Positions 11,752 through 22,059 of a stretch of 64,000 bases of DNA are shown here, piece after piece (within the stretch, counting starts at the first letter, position 1; every line of letters begins with the position of its first letter). The position numbers and the translations under genes were made by a program. The notes below the pieces were generated by a model that was not told where the DNA came from, did not search any database, and saw nothing but the letters and a program-made list of their open reading frames with translations. Location: assembly GCF_036884655.1 (NCBI RefSeq), contig NC_088347.1, positions 12,582,001 to 12,646,000 on the forward strand, in the 5' to 3' direction. Origin of the DNA: Musa acuminata AAA Group. Lineage: Eukaryota > Streptophyta > Magnoliopsida > Zingiberales > Musaceae.

Positions 11752-13407
11752 TGTTGAATCTCAGATTTTGATGATGAAACTAATTGATTGTGTTTAGATG
11801 TTTAACTGCATTTTGAGTGATGCAGGTCTACTCGATCAGGATTAGACAGTTGACGCATGAGAAATTGACGTTGCGCCGGAGGAGATCACGTTAGGATATT
11901 GGACGGCAGAAGGCTTCGGACGTCGGGCATCGGGCCAAGGAGAGCGGAATTGCGCCAAGGATATCGGGGTTGCGGAGGTCAACCGCCGATTGGGCAACAA
12001 GCTGCAAGAGAGGACGATGCGCTGAAGAATCGGACGAAGTGCCAACCAATGACGTGCCGGGCAACGGAATGTCGATTTGCGTTGTAATAACTGTCTAGAT
12101 CGAAGTAGAGTTTTGGATTGTGTGTGCAGGATTAACTACGATAACGATGAAGACATAAAGCGATACAAAGTGCTAGAGTCAAGCGCGAAGGATTCATTGG
12201 GAGTTCGAGAGTTCGACGGAAGTCCGAAGGTTCGTTGGGAATGCTGCCGGAACTAGCCGAGAATGAGTAGGGAGCTTGCCGAAGGGTTTTTCGGAAGATC
12301 GCCGGAAGGTTCGTTGGAAGTTCGTGGAGCTCACCGAGAAAGATCGGAGCTTACCAAAGAAGCTCGTTAGAACTCGCCAAGATCAAATCGTGAAGTCTAG
12401 GAGCTTGCCGGGAGTCCGTAGAATGGTTTCCGAGAGTTTATCGGAAGACTGTCGGAAGTTCGCCGGAAGCTCGCCGGAAGAAGTCTTGACTTACGGACTT
12501 TGTAATAGCTTAGAAAATGTCTTTAAATTCGTAGTTAGCATGTTAATTAGGGTTAGGATTAGGTGTTAATCCTATAACCCAAGTAGGGGCCAATTGGGCC
12601 CAAGTTCGGACTAGTTTGGGGCAAGATTGAAGCCCAACTAGTGGGCTGAAAACACTGTAGTTGGGCTGAAAACACTATAGGCGGTAGCACCGCCTGAGCT
12701 GGGCAGTGGCACCGCCCAGTGCCCGAGAGCTGGGCGGTAGCACCGCTTGGGCTGGGCGGTGGCACCGCCAAGCACTGTCAGCGCTTGACACGGACAGGCG
12801 GTGGCACCGCCAGTGCAACGGTCGACAAGCGGTGGCACCGCCAGCCTCGGGAACTCAAGGGAATTCAAATTTTGGAGATCAAATTTGAATCCTCTTGAGG
12901 CCTATAAATACCCCTCTATTCTCAGCTGAGAAAACAACTTTTTGAGCAGCAAGTGTTCGAGAGAAAGGCCCTAGAAAAGTCTTAGATAGTCTTGTTTTGA
13001 ATTTGCTAGTGTTCACCTCCTTCTTTCTTGCTAAAAATTTGTAAGAGAGTGAACCGCTTGTAAAGAGTTGTAAGAGGGGTATTTACCCTTCCATTTCAGG
13101 AGACTTGCTAGTGGAAGGTGGGAGCCTCATCGAAGAGGGGCCTCGCAAGTGGAGTAGGTCATTTGACCGAACCACTCTAAAATCGGCGTGATCCTTGGTT
13201 TGCATTTCATTATTACAATTTACATTATTGCAAACCTTCTTATATGCTTTAGTTCCTTATTACTTTTGCTGCACATATTTAAGAATACGCTTTCAAGATT
13301 AAGCTTTTCAAGTTTCGTTCTTATCGTACGAAAGATTTTCTAAAACCGAAGTTTTAATCCACTGCACTAATTCACCCCCCCCTCTTAGTGCTGCTCCGAT
13401 CCTAACA
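11752..13407 (+). repeat. SV-B 5' LTR
   Basis: It begins TGTTGAATCTCAG and ends GATCCTAACA. The palindrome array with GGC centre (GGCGGTGGCACCGCC) lies at about 12678-12845, and TATAAATA at 12903-12910. A 97-codon ORF at 12276-12569 in U3 is also open in the other three LTRs of this type. Confidence 0.95.
12903..12910 (+). promoter_or_regulatory. TATA box of SV-B 5' LTR
   Basis: TATAAATA followed by CCCC lies just after the palindrome array. It should drive the genomic RNA of SV-B. Confidence 0.75.
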
Positions 13408-13421
13408 ATTGGTATCAGAGC
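13408..13421 (+). promoter_or_regulatory. SV-B primer-binding site (initiator Met tRNA)
   Basis: ATTGGTATCAGAGC directly follows the 5' LTR. TGGTATCAGAGC is complementary to the 3' end of plant initiator-methionine tRNA, the usual copia primer. Confidence 0.92.
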
Positions 13422-13457
13422 CCGGTATTTCTCATTTCGGATTTACACCCGAGAGAA

Positions 13458-14402
13458 ATGGCTCTTTCTGGCTTTCAAGAGGGCTTATCGGTTTTTCGTC
13501 CACCGTTGTTTAACGGATTGGACTACACTTATTGGAAAACTCGAATGAGAGTTTTCTTGATTTCTATGAATTTGGATTTATGGAATATTGTTGAAAATGG
13601 TTTTCAACTTCCCTCTAAACCGATGAACGAATGGTCGGATTTGGAGAAGAATTATTTTTCTTTAAACGCAAAGGCTATGAATGCCTTATTTTGCGCTTTG
13701 GATAAAAATGAGTTCAATCGGATTTCTACGTGCGAAATGGCTTTGGATATTTGGCGAACACTTGAAATCACACACGAGGGAACTAGTAGAGTCAAAGACT
13801 CGAAAGTTAACATTTTAATGCATGATTTCGAGCTTTTTCAAATGAAGCCGAGCGAAACCATTGTTAACATGTACACCCGTTTGACGGATGTCGTCAATGG
13901 TTTACAAACTCTTGGCAAATGTTTCTCGAATTTTGAACTTGTTAGTAAAGTTTTACGATCACTTTCTAAAGTTTGGGAATCAAAAGTTATGGCAATACAA
14001 GAAACAAAAGATTTAAATATTTTGCCACTTGAAGAACTTATCGGCTCATTGATGACATATGAAATGGTGCGCAATGCACATGATGAACACAATGAACACT
14101 TGAACCACCTTCCAAAGAATAGGAAGGATTTGGAACTTCGGACAAATGAATACCACTTGAGCGATGACTCAAGTGATGAGGACAATGATGAACTTGAACT
14201 TCGAACACTAACTCTTAATAAGTTCATTAAACAAAAATCTAAAATGAACAATGAACTTGAACGGAGGAAAAGGCCAAAGAAAAGAAAGGCACCCAAGGAT
14301 GAATCAAGAACTTCCAAATGTGAAACGGCGAATTGGGCTTTGACGGGCTTCGACTACAAGGTAAGTAACTCAACTCTCTTGAATTGTTTTGAAATTACTT
14401 GA
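13458..14402 (+). CDS. gag: Shortened Gag of SV-B
   Basis: This uninterrupted ORF of 314 aa is the structural capsid protein of the element. Residues 15-45 carry the copia gag start (RPPLFNGLDYTYWKTRM), and the UBN2-type core follows, with LNAKAMNALFCALDKNEF and MKPSETIVNMYTRLTDVVN. The C-terminal part is acidic (DDSSDEDNDELELRT) and then very basic. Compared with the 522-aa gag of SV-E, it lacks both CCHC zinc knuckles and everything after them. The start is the first ATG after the leader and matches SV-D and SV-F. The end carries a perfect splice-donor match (GTAAGT at 14361). It is the only gag-only gag here with no stop codon. Confidence 0.9.
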   Translation: MALSGFQEGLSVFRPPLFNGLDYTYWKTRMRVFLISMNLDLWNIVENGFQLPSKPMNEWSDLEKNYFSLNAKAMNALFCALDKNEFNRISTCEMALDIWRTLEITHEGTSRVKDSKVNILMHDFELFQMKPSETIVNMYTRLTDVVNGLQTLGKCFSNFELVSKVLRSLSKVWESKVMAIQETKDLNILPLEELIGSLMTYEMVRNAHDEHNEHLNHLPKNRKDLELRTNEYHLSDDSSDEDNDELELRTLTLNKFIKQKSKMNNELERRKRPKKRKAPKDESRTSKCETANWALTGFDYKVSNSTLLNCFEIT

Positions 14403-14487
14403 AGTTTTTCATGAGTGCCTAATTTAGATAGTAGGAATAGAAAATAAAAATTATTTTTCAAAAATTATATCATGTTTCTCTTTTTAG
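14361..14487 (+). other. Possible small intron across the SV-B gag stop codon
   Basis: AAG|GTAAGT at 14358-14366 is an ideal plant donor, and TTTCTCTTTTTAG ending at 14487 is an ideal acceptor. Removal of these 127 bases would end Gag two residues (HL) after the donor instead of using the stop at 14402. Equivalent sites stand in SV-D at minus 41463-41344. No transcript evidence is available here. Confidence 0.4.
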
Positions 14488-16728
14488 CATCTTTGAAAAA
14501 TTAAAAAAATTGATCATGAAAAGTATATTGATAAGGTTTCATGCATGTTATGTTTTTGAAATGTTGAATGATGTATGCAACATTATGGATTATAGTTATA
14601 TGATATGTGATAATGCTTAGGATTAATCCATGCATGTGTATTTTGATATCATGATGTTTTATTTTTGATGTGTTTGGTCTTAACGACTTTATGACGAAAC
14701 TTATGTTTTGACTTTAAATGATGATACAATGTTTTCACAAAAAGACTTTGAACACTCTCACGTGAAATCAATTGTATGAAATGGAAATGAATTTTCTATT
14801 CTATTGAGATTAATGAATTTATTTTACCAATCTTATGAATCTCATGAAAATAAACATGATGAATATTTTATAAATGAGTTGTCTTATAAGATTTTGCCTT
14901 TACATCTTGAACTTTAATGCTTATATTGATTTGGCATATAAAGACTAAGGCATGCTCATAAGAAGCAAATCACATGAATAGAAATTTATAAAAATGAAAT
15001 GTAATCCTCTATCTGATTGATTTCTACCTAAGAGACCATTAAAACTATCTATGCCATTTTGAATCTCTTGAAAGAAATGTTGAGATTTTGATGATTTGGA
15101 TGATTTGAATTTGAATGAGTTTTATTCAAAATCATGATCTTGATTCCGTGATATTTACAAATTAAGATTTATTATGAATCAAGATTTTTTCATTATTCGA
15201 TCTCCTAAGATTTTCTTTTGATTATTTATGAGTAGGTTTTTCAAAAAATCCTATCTTTTGGTATTCATATGTTCTAATCTTTCATGATATGATTTCTATA
15301 CAATTCCTTGTATTCATGAAATGTTTATCGCATCACCCAATTACTTTCTTCTTGATATTCCTTATGTGGTGATTAAAATTATGCATGAAATACTCTTGAT
15401 ATTATTTTATATACAAATGAAAAGTTATAATCATGAATGATCGGATGAAATTTGACAAGTTAATATCTTCATGATTTGAAATGTTTATAATTTGAAATTA
15501 TGCATGCAATTGCTTTGTATTGTGATGATATATGCATCATGAATATTTTATTATCATACATGAAAATAGTGATAAACATTTTGAAAATAAATGTTTGTAT
15601 CATGTTAGATGATTTTACATTTTGTGCATGATGAGTTATAGTGATGATTGAAACAATGATTGAAATGCTTGGAAATTTCAGTGTTTGAGTATCATGTATG
15701 ATATGCTTATTAATGATGATTGATTTATTTTTCGGTATCGTGCATGAAAAATAAGGTTATTGAAATTGTGTATGTTTTGAATATATATAATGATGCACAA
15801 ATAAGAATGATACTTACCTTTGTCATAATATGAAAATTGATATAAGGGTCTTCCCTTCTTTTTGACAATGACAAAGGGGGAGCAAGAATTTCTAGCGTTG
15901 ACATCGTGAAAAGAAGCAAACTAAATAGCTTGCACAATTCAAGATGAAAGCAAAAATTGCATTTCTCAAAAGAGAAGATGCAAATGTAACATTTGCCAAA
16001 TTGTTTGCTTGCCTCATGTAAAACATTATCTCTTGCTAGTTTGGCATTTTTGCTAGCTTGTATATTATTGAAACTTACATATCGTAAAAATTGCTAGCTT
16101 GTAGTCTAAAGAGAAGCAAAAAGTTGCTATCTCAAAAGAAGCAAATGTGCTATCTTTCCTATCTTAAGAGGCAAAAATGCTAACTTGCACATCTAGCAAA
16201 ACTTGACAAATTTGCATATTTCAAGAAGCAAGAGTTGCTTTCTTGAACATCTCAATATTGCTAGCTTGCATGATGTAGAACTTACTATCTTGAACATTAC
16301 CAAAAGTGCTATCTTGTATGCTGTAAAACTTGCATATCTAAAACTTGATAGCTTGAATGTCCTAAGCATGATGCATTACTTGCTAAATTTTCTAGCTTCA
16401 AAACTGCATGATGATAAAACTTAATATTATGGTTTTCATGCAGTGAGTTGAATTTATATTACCAACACATAAGAGTAGGTACTTCTCCTTTTTGTTGATG
16501 ACATAGGGGGAGAAGTATATTGATGACTTCATGCATTGAATTGAATATTTTATATTTGCATGATGGTTTAAATGTTTTTCATAACATATGATGAATGTTA
16601 CTTGGATTTGGGATAATCCAAGTGTTCTATCAATGGCATATTGATAGGGGGAGTTTGGTTAAACTCCGGGGAGTTAAAGTTAACTCCAATAGTCATCAAT
16701 TAGTTGTCATCATAAAAAAGGGGGAGAT
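14403..16728 (+). other. SV-B non-coding 3' internal tail
   Basis: The first part is AT-rich. A tract of AGAAGCAAAA/TTGCTAGCTTG-type repeats spans about 15890-16430. Polypurine-like sites occur near 15873-15883, 16500-16516, 16646-16657 and at the LTR border. No pol remnants are visible. Confidence 0.75.
16714..16728 (+). promoter_or_regulatory. SV-B polypurine tract
   Basis: AAAAAAGGGGGAGAT abuts the 3' LTR. Confidence 0.88.
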
Positions 16729-18384
16729 TGTTGAATCTCGGATTTTGATGATGAAACTAATTGATTGTGTTTAGATGTTTAACTGCATTTTGAGTGATGC
16801 AGGTCTACTCGATCAGGATTAGACAGTTGACGCATGAGGAATTGACGTTGCGTCGGAGGAGATCACGTTAGGATATTGGACGGCAGAAGGCTTCGGACGT
16901 CGGGCATCGGGCCAAGGAGAGCGGAATTGCGCCAAGGATATCGGGGTTGCGGAGGTCAACCGCCGATTGGGCAACAAGCTGCAAGAGAGGACGATGCGCT
17001 GAAGAATCGGACGAAGTGCCAACCAATGACGTGCCGGGCAACGGAATGTCGATTCGCGTTGTAATAACTGTCTAGATCGAAGTAGAGTTTTGGATTGTGT
17101 GTGCAGGATTAACTACGATAACGATGAAGACATAAAGCGATACAAAGTGCTGGAGTCAAGCGCGAAGGATTCATTGGGAGTTCGAGAGTTCGACGGAAGT
17201 CCGAAGGTTCGTCGGGAATGCTGCCGGAACTAGCCGAGAATGAGTAGGGAGCTTGCCGAAGGGTTTTTCGGAAGATCGCCGGAAGGTTCGTTGGAAGTTC
17301 GCGGAGCTCACCGAGAAAGATCGGAGCTTACCAAAGAAGCTCGTTGGAACTCGCCAAGATCAAATCGTGAAGTCTAGGAGCTTGCCGGGAGTCCGCAGAA
17401 TGGTTTCCGAGAGTTTATCGGAAGACCGTCGGAAGTTCGCCGGAAGCTCGCCGGAAGAAGTCTTGACTTACGGACTTTGTAATAGCTTAGAAAATGTCTT
17501 TAAATTCGTAGTTAGCATGTTAATTAGGGTTAGGATTAGGTGTTAATCCTATAACCCAAGTAGGGGCCAATTGGGCCCAAGTTCGGACTAGTTTGGGGCA
17601 AGATTGAAGCCCAACTAGTGGGCTGAAAACACTGTAGTTGGGCTGAAAACACTATAAGCGGTAGCACCGCCTGAGCTGGGCGGTGGCACCGCCCAGTGCC
17701 CGAGAGCTGGGCGGTAGCACCGCTTGAGCTAGGCGGTGGCACCGCCAAGCACTGTCAGCGCCTGACACGGACAGGCGGTGGCACCGCCAGTGCAACGGTC
17801 GACAAGCGGTGGCACCGCCAGCCTCGGGAACTCAAGGGAATTCAAATTTTGGAGATCAAATTTGAATCCTCTTGAGGCCTATAAATACCCCTGTATTCTC
17901 AGCTGAGAAAACAACTTTTTGAGCAGCAAGTGTTTGAGAGAAAGGCCCTAGAAAAGTCTTAGATAGTCTTGTTTTCAATTTGCTAGTGTTCACCTCATTC
18001 TTTCTTGCTAAAAATTTGTAAGAGAGTGAACCGCTTGTAAAGAGTTGTAAGAGGGGTATTTACCCTTCCATTTCAAGAGACTTGCTAGTGGAAGGTGGGA
18101 GCCTCATCGAAGAGGGGCCTCGCAAGTGGAGTAGGTCATTTGACCGAACCACTCTAAAATCGGCGTGATCCTTGGTTTGCATTTCATTATTGCAATTTAC
18201 ATTATTGCAAACCTTCTTATATGCTTTAGTTCCTTATTACTTTTGCTACGCATATTTAAGAATACGCTTTCAAGATTAAGCTTTTCAAGTTCCGTTCTTA
18301 TCGTACGAAAGATTTTCTAAAACCGAAGTTTTAATCCACTGCACTAATTCACCCCCCCCTCTTAGTGCTGCTCCGATCCTAACA
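16729..18384 (+). repeat. SV-B 3' LTR
   Basis: It has the same length as the 5' LTR. The TATA box is at 17880-17887 and the palindrome array at about 17655-17820. The U3 ORF of 97 codons is at 17253-17546. Confidence 0.95.
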
Positions 18385-18389
18385 ATATT
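18385..18389 (+). repeat. Right target-site duplication of SV-B (ATATT)
   Basis: It matches 11747-11751. Confidence 0.93.
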
Positions 18390-18531
18390 CTCTTGAATTT
18401 TATAGTTCTAGTAGGAATCAGTTAGGCCTTCTATTTGGCTAAGAGTCTAATTGAGATTTGTTATTTTGATTAGGAGACCAAGTCCTACTAAGGGGTGGAA
18501 TTCTATAAATGTGGATGTATACGTTTCTTTT
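18390..18531 (+). repeat. Continuation of the old LTR-like fragment
   Basis: The sequence continues the flank left of SV-B and has a TATAAAT word at about 18504. SV-C begins about 28 bases downstream of that word. This stretch is the only separation between SV-B and SV-C. Confidence 0.35.
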
Positions 18532-19373
18532 TGTTGAATCTCGGATTTCGATAATGAAATCAATTGTAAATTATTTGATCTAATCTATATGTTGAGAAAA
18601 GTGTGCAAGATTAACTACGATAGTAGTAAGACATAAAGCAGGTGTTGTGCCGGAGTCAAGATCGAGATCTCGTTGAGAGTTCAAGAGTTCAAGAGTTCGT
18701 CGGAAGTCCGGACGCTCGTCAGAAGTTCTGTCGGAACTAACCGAGAAGTCCAAAAGCTTGCCAAAGAAACTCATCAGAACTCGCCAAGAAGATCATCATA
18801 AAGTCCAAGAGCTTGCTGGGAGTCTGTCGGAACATTACTTGGAGTTCATCGGAAGTTCGCCGGAAGAGCAATTCACATACTGGAATAAGAGTGCTTTAAT
18901 TATGTCTTAGTTATTATAGTTATACCAAAAATTAAGTTAGAATTGGGAGGTAATCCTACTAATTTAATTAGAGCCAATTGAACCCTTAATATGACTGAAT
19001 CGAGTCGGATTGAACAACCCATTCAGCACATAAAATCATGGGCAGTGGTGGTACCGCCTAGGAGACCTAGTCTCCCAAGTGGTTTGGGCAGTGGTACCGC
19101 CCACACTAGGCGATGGTACCGTTGGCAGTTAATGCTGCCAACGGTGGTACTACCCTTGTCAAGCGGTGGTACCGCCCTTGTTAAGCGGTGGTATCACCCC
19201 TGTTAGGTGGTGGTACCACCAAAGCTTAGTCTCCGAGCTTTGTCAAGCGGTCATACCACCTAGTGTCAAGTGTCAGTCAGTGGTACCACCTAATAATGGC
19301 GGTGGTACCGCCAATACCCCGAAATTTGGGGATATGATACTTTTTAGCTTCAATTTTGAAGCTAATTGAGGCC

Positions 19374-19381
19374 TATAAATA
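19374..19381 (+). promoter_or_regulatory. TATA box of SV-C 5' LTR
   Basis: TATAAATA follows the palindrome array. The LTR is now cut downstream of it by SV-D. Confidence 0.65.
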
Positions 19382-19758
19382 TCCCACCCTTTTCTGCATG
19401 AAAGTGCACGAAAGCATTGACATAATCTTGAATTTTTGAGTGTTAAAGTATTATAAAAAGTACTAGACTCCTCCCTCCTTTCTAAATATTGAGATCATTC
19501 AAGAGAGGTGTGAGACTTGTAAGGGTTATCTCCTAAACCCGTAAAAAGGAAAAAGCAATGTAAAAGGTGGTTGGTCTTCGCCTATTGAAGGAAGGCCATT
19601 AGTGGACATCGGTAACCTCGACGGAGGAGGAATCCGAAAGTTGATGTAGGTCATAATGACCGAACCACTCTAAATTATAGTTTGCATTTCGTTTTGAGCA
19701 ATTTACCTTTCTTGCAAGCTACTTGACCTTCTTACTGCTTTCTCTACACTCCCATATG

Positions 19759-19763
19759 CTTTC
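19759..19763 (+). repeat. Left target-site duplication of SV-D (CTTTC)
   Basis: It pairs with CTTTT at 44037-44041, one transition apart. The intact site in the SV-C 3' LTR region (about 51340) supports the TTTC form. Confidence 0.8.
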
Positions 19764-20268
19764 TATTAGGATCGGAGCGGCACTAAGAGGGGGGGGGTGA
19801 ATTAGTGCAACGGATTAAAACGTCGATTTTGGAAAATCTTTCGTACGATAAAAATCGAACTCGAAAGTGCTTAACTTGAAAGTGTATTCATAAAGGTGTG
19901 CAGCAAAAGTAATGAGGAAGTAAAGCACGTATGAAGGTTTGCAGTAAGGTAAATAGCAATAAGTAAATGCAAACCAGAGAACACGCCAATTTAAAGTGGT
20001 TCGGTCAAATGACCTACATCCACTTGCGAAGCCTTCTTCAATGAGGCTCCCAATTTCCACTAACAAATCTCTTTGAAGGGGAAAAACAAATACCCCTCTT
20101 ACAACCTTTTACAAATGGTTCACACTCTTACAAATTTTTGAAGAGAAAGGAGGTGAATACTCAAGCAATTGAGAACAAGACTTGCTACAGACTTCTCTAA
20201 GACTTTTATCTCAATCTATTGCTTTCTCAAAAGGTTGTGTTCTCTACTGAGAATTGAGGGGTATTTAT
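19764..20268 (-). repeat. SV-D 3' LTR, terminal piece (U5 side)
   Basis: This is the reverse complement of the SV-B LTR end. It is cut by SV-E inside the TATA box: GGGTATTTAT before SV-E, and TTTATAGGCC after it. Confidence 0.93.
20264..20268 (+). repeat. Left target-site duplication of SV-E (TTTAT)
   Basis: It is identical to 29614-29618. Confidence 0.95.
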
Positions 20269-22009
20269 TGTTGAATCTCGGATTTTGATGATGAAGTCAA
20301 TTGTCATTTGTTATCTAATCTATATGTTGAGATAAGTGTGCAGGATTAACTACGATGAAAGTAAGACATGCAGTAGGAGTTGCGCCGGAGTCAAGACAAT
20401 GATCACGTTGGGAGTTCGAGAGTTCGACGGAAGTTCGGACAGTTGTCGGAGGTTCTGCGGGAACAAATCCGAGAAGTCCATGAGCTTGCCAAAGAAGCTC
20501 GTCGGAACTCGCCATGTGGATCGTCGCAAGTCCAGGAGTTTGTCGGAAGTCCGCAGGAGCATCACCGAGGGTTCATCGGATGATCGACGGAAGTTCGTCG
20601 GAAGCTCACTGGAAGAAGCGATTGACGCACCGGAGCAAGTTGCAGTAAATGTCTTAGGAAATATCGTAGTTAGCACAATGATTAAGTTGGAAATGGGAGG
20701 TGATCCCATTAACTTAATCTTGGGGCAATTGGGCCCCTAAAAAACCCAAATTGGGCCGAATGGATCAACCCATTCGGACCCTGAATTCTGGCAGGAGGTG
20801 CAACCACCCAAGCCAGGAGGTGGCACCGCCTAGGCTAAGTCTCTGAGCAAGATTGGGCGGTGCAACCGCCCCAGCTAGGAGGTGGCACCGCTTGGGCTTA
20901 GTCTCCGAGCGAGACTAGGCGGTGCAACCTCCCTTGACAGGAGATGGCACCGCCTGGCTCGATCTCCGAGCACTGGCTGAGCGTTGCAACCGCCTCAGTC
21001 AGGAGGTTGCACCGCCTGAGCTCGGTCTTCGAGCTCTGGCAGGAGGTGCAATCGCCCCTGACAGGAGGTGGCACCGCCCAGAGGCTCAGTCTTCGAGCTC
21101 TGCCAAGCGGTGCAACCGCTCCAATCAGGAGGTGCAACCGCTTGATCCCGGAATTCTGGGAATTGACAGTTTTGAGCTCCAAATTTGAACTGGGTTGGGC
21201 CCTATAAATACCACACCCATTCAGCACTGAACATACACCGAAATCTTAATCTTGTTCTGTGATTTTTAGAGCTCAAAATTATTGTAAAGGCCAAAAGTTC
21301 TTCTCCCTCTTTTCTTCCAAGTTCTGAGTTGTAAAGAGAGGAGAGAAAATTCTGTAAGGGTTGTCTCCTAAGCCCGTCAAAAGGAGTGAAACTGTAAAAG
21401 GGTGGTTGGCCTTCTCCTATTGAAGGAAGGCCTCTAGTTGACGTCGGTGACCTCGTCGGTGGAGGAAGCCAAAAGTGGAGTAGGTCAAGATTGACCGAAC
21501 CACTCTAAATCTTGGTTTGCATTTACTTTGAGCATATTATCTTTACTGCAAACCTCCTCTAAAGCTTACTGGTTTCTGTGCATATACGATCGGGTTTCAA
21601 GCTTTACACTTTCCGAATCAACGTTTAGACGTAAATCTGTTTTTTCGTAAGATCATCATATTTCAGTTTGCGTTTACGTTTTGATTTCTATCATAACTGC
21701 AAACTGCCTTTATATCCTTGCTTAAACTGCATCTCGCCTAATCAAGTGATTTACGAATCAGCATTTAGACGTAAATCAGTTTCTTCGTGCGAATATTATA
21801 TTTTAGATTGCGCCTACTATCGGATTTGAATCATAATTGCAAACTGCATTTATATCTTTGCTGCATCTCACTTAAACAAAAGTTAAAGTGATTTACGAAT
21901 CGACTTTCTTACCGAAATCACTTTTAACGAACGAACGCAGTTTTTATCATAGAAGGTTTTCCGCTGCACTATTTCACCCCCCCCCCTCTTAGTGCTCTTG
22001 ATCCTAACA
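20269..22009 (+). repeat. SV-E 5' LTR
   Basis: TG...CA ends are intact. The U3 ORF of 134 codons is at 20336-20740. The palindrome array (GGCGGTGCAACCGCC and relatives) is at about 20790-21150 and TATAAATA at 21203-21210. A C-run of 10 lies near the end. Confidence 0.95.
21203..21210 (+). promoter_or_regulatory. TATA box of SV-E 5' LTR
   Basis: TATAAATA lies just downstream of the palindrome array. Confidence 0.72.
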
Positions 22010-22023
22010 ATTGGTATCAGAGC
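22010..22023 (+). promoter_or_regulatory. SV-E primer-binding site
   Basis: ATTGGTATCAGAGC directly follows the LTR and matches initiator Met tRNA. Confidence 0.92.
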
Positions 22024-22059
22024 GGGGTTAACTCTCAAACGAATTAAAACCCAAGAGAG

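Larger units (their letters stand above)
11752..18384 (+). mobile_element. SV-B: complete gag-only (non-autonomous) Sirevirus-type element
   Basis: The element is 6633 bp, with 1656-bp LTRs at 11752-13407 and 16729-18384 and a perfect ATATT duplication on both sides. The LTRs are of equal length and differ at about two dozen positions by eye, mostly C/T and G/A changes, so the insertion is fairly recent. The interior has a primer site, one intact gag ORF, a long AT-rich non-coding tail and a polypurine tract. No protease, integrase, reverse transcriptase or RNase H remains. Mobility would need these from a related element such as SV-E. Confidence 0.95.
18532..19763 (+). repeat. SV-C 5' LTR, left piece
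   Basis: It begins TGTTGAATCTCGG. The palindrome array has the centre GGT (GGCGGTGGTACCGCC) at about 19040-19315, and TATAAATA is at 19374-19381. It continues at 44042-44168. Confidence 0.9.

Noticed and set aside
12678..12845. Possible CRISPR-like array of direct repeats with spacers
   Set aside because: The repeats are degenerate palindromes inside a eukaryotic LTR with irregular spacing. The context is a plant retrotransposon.
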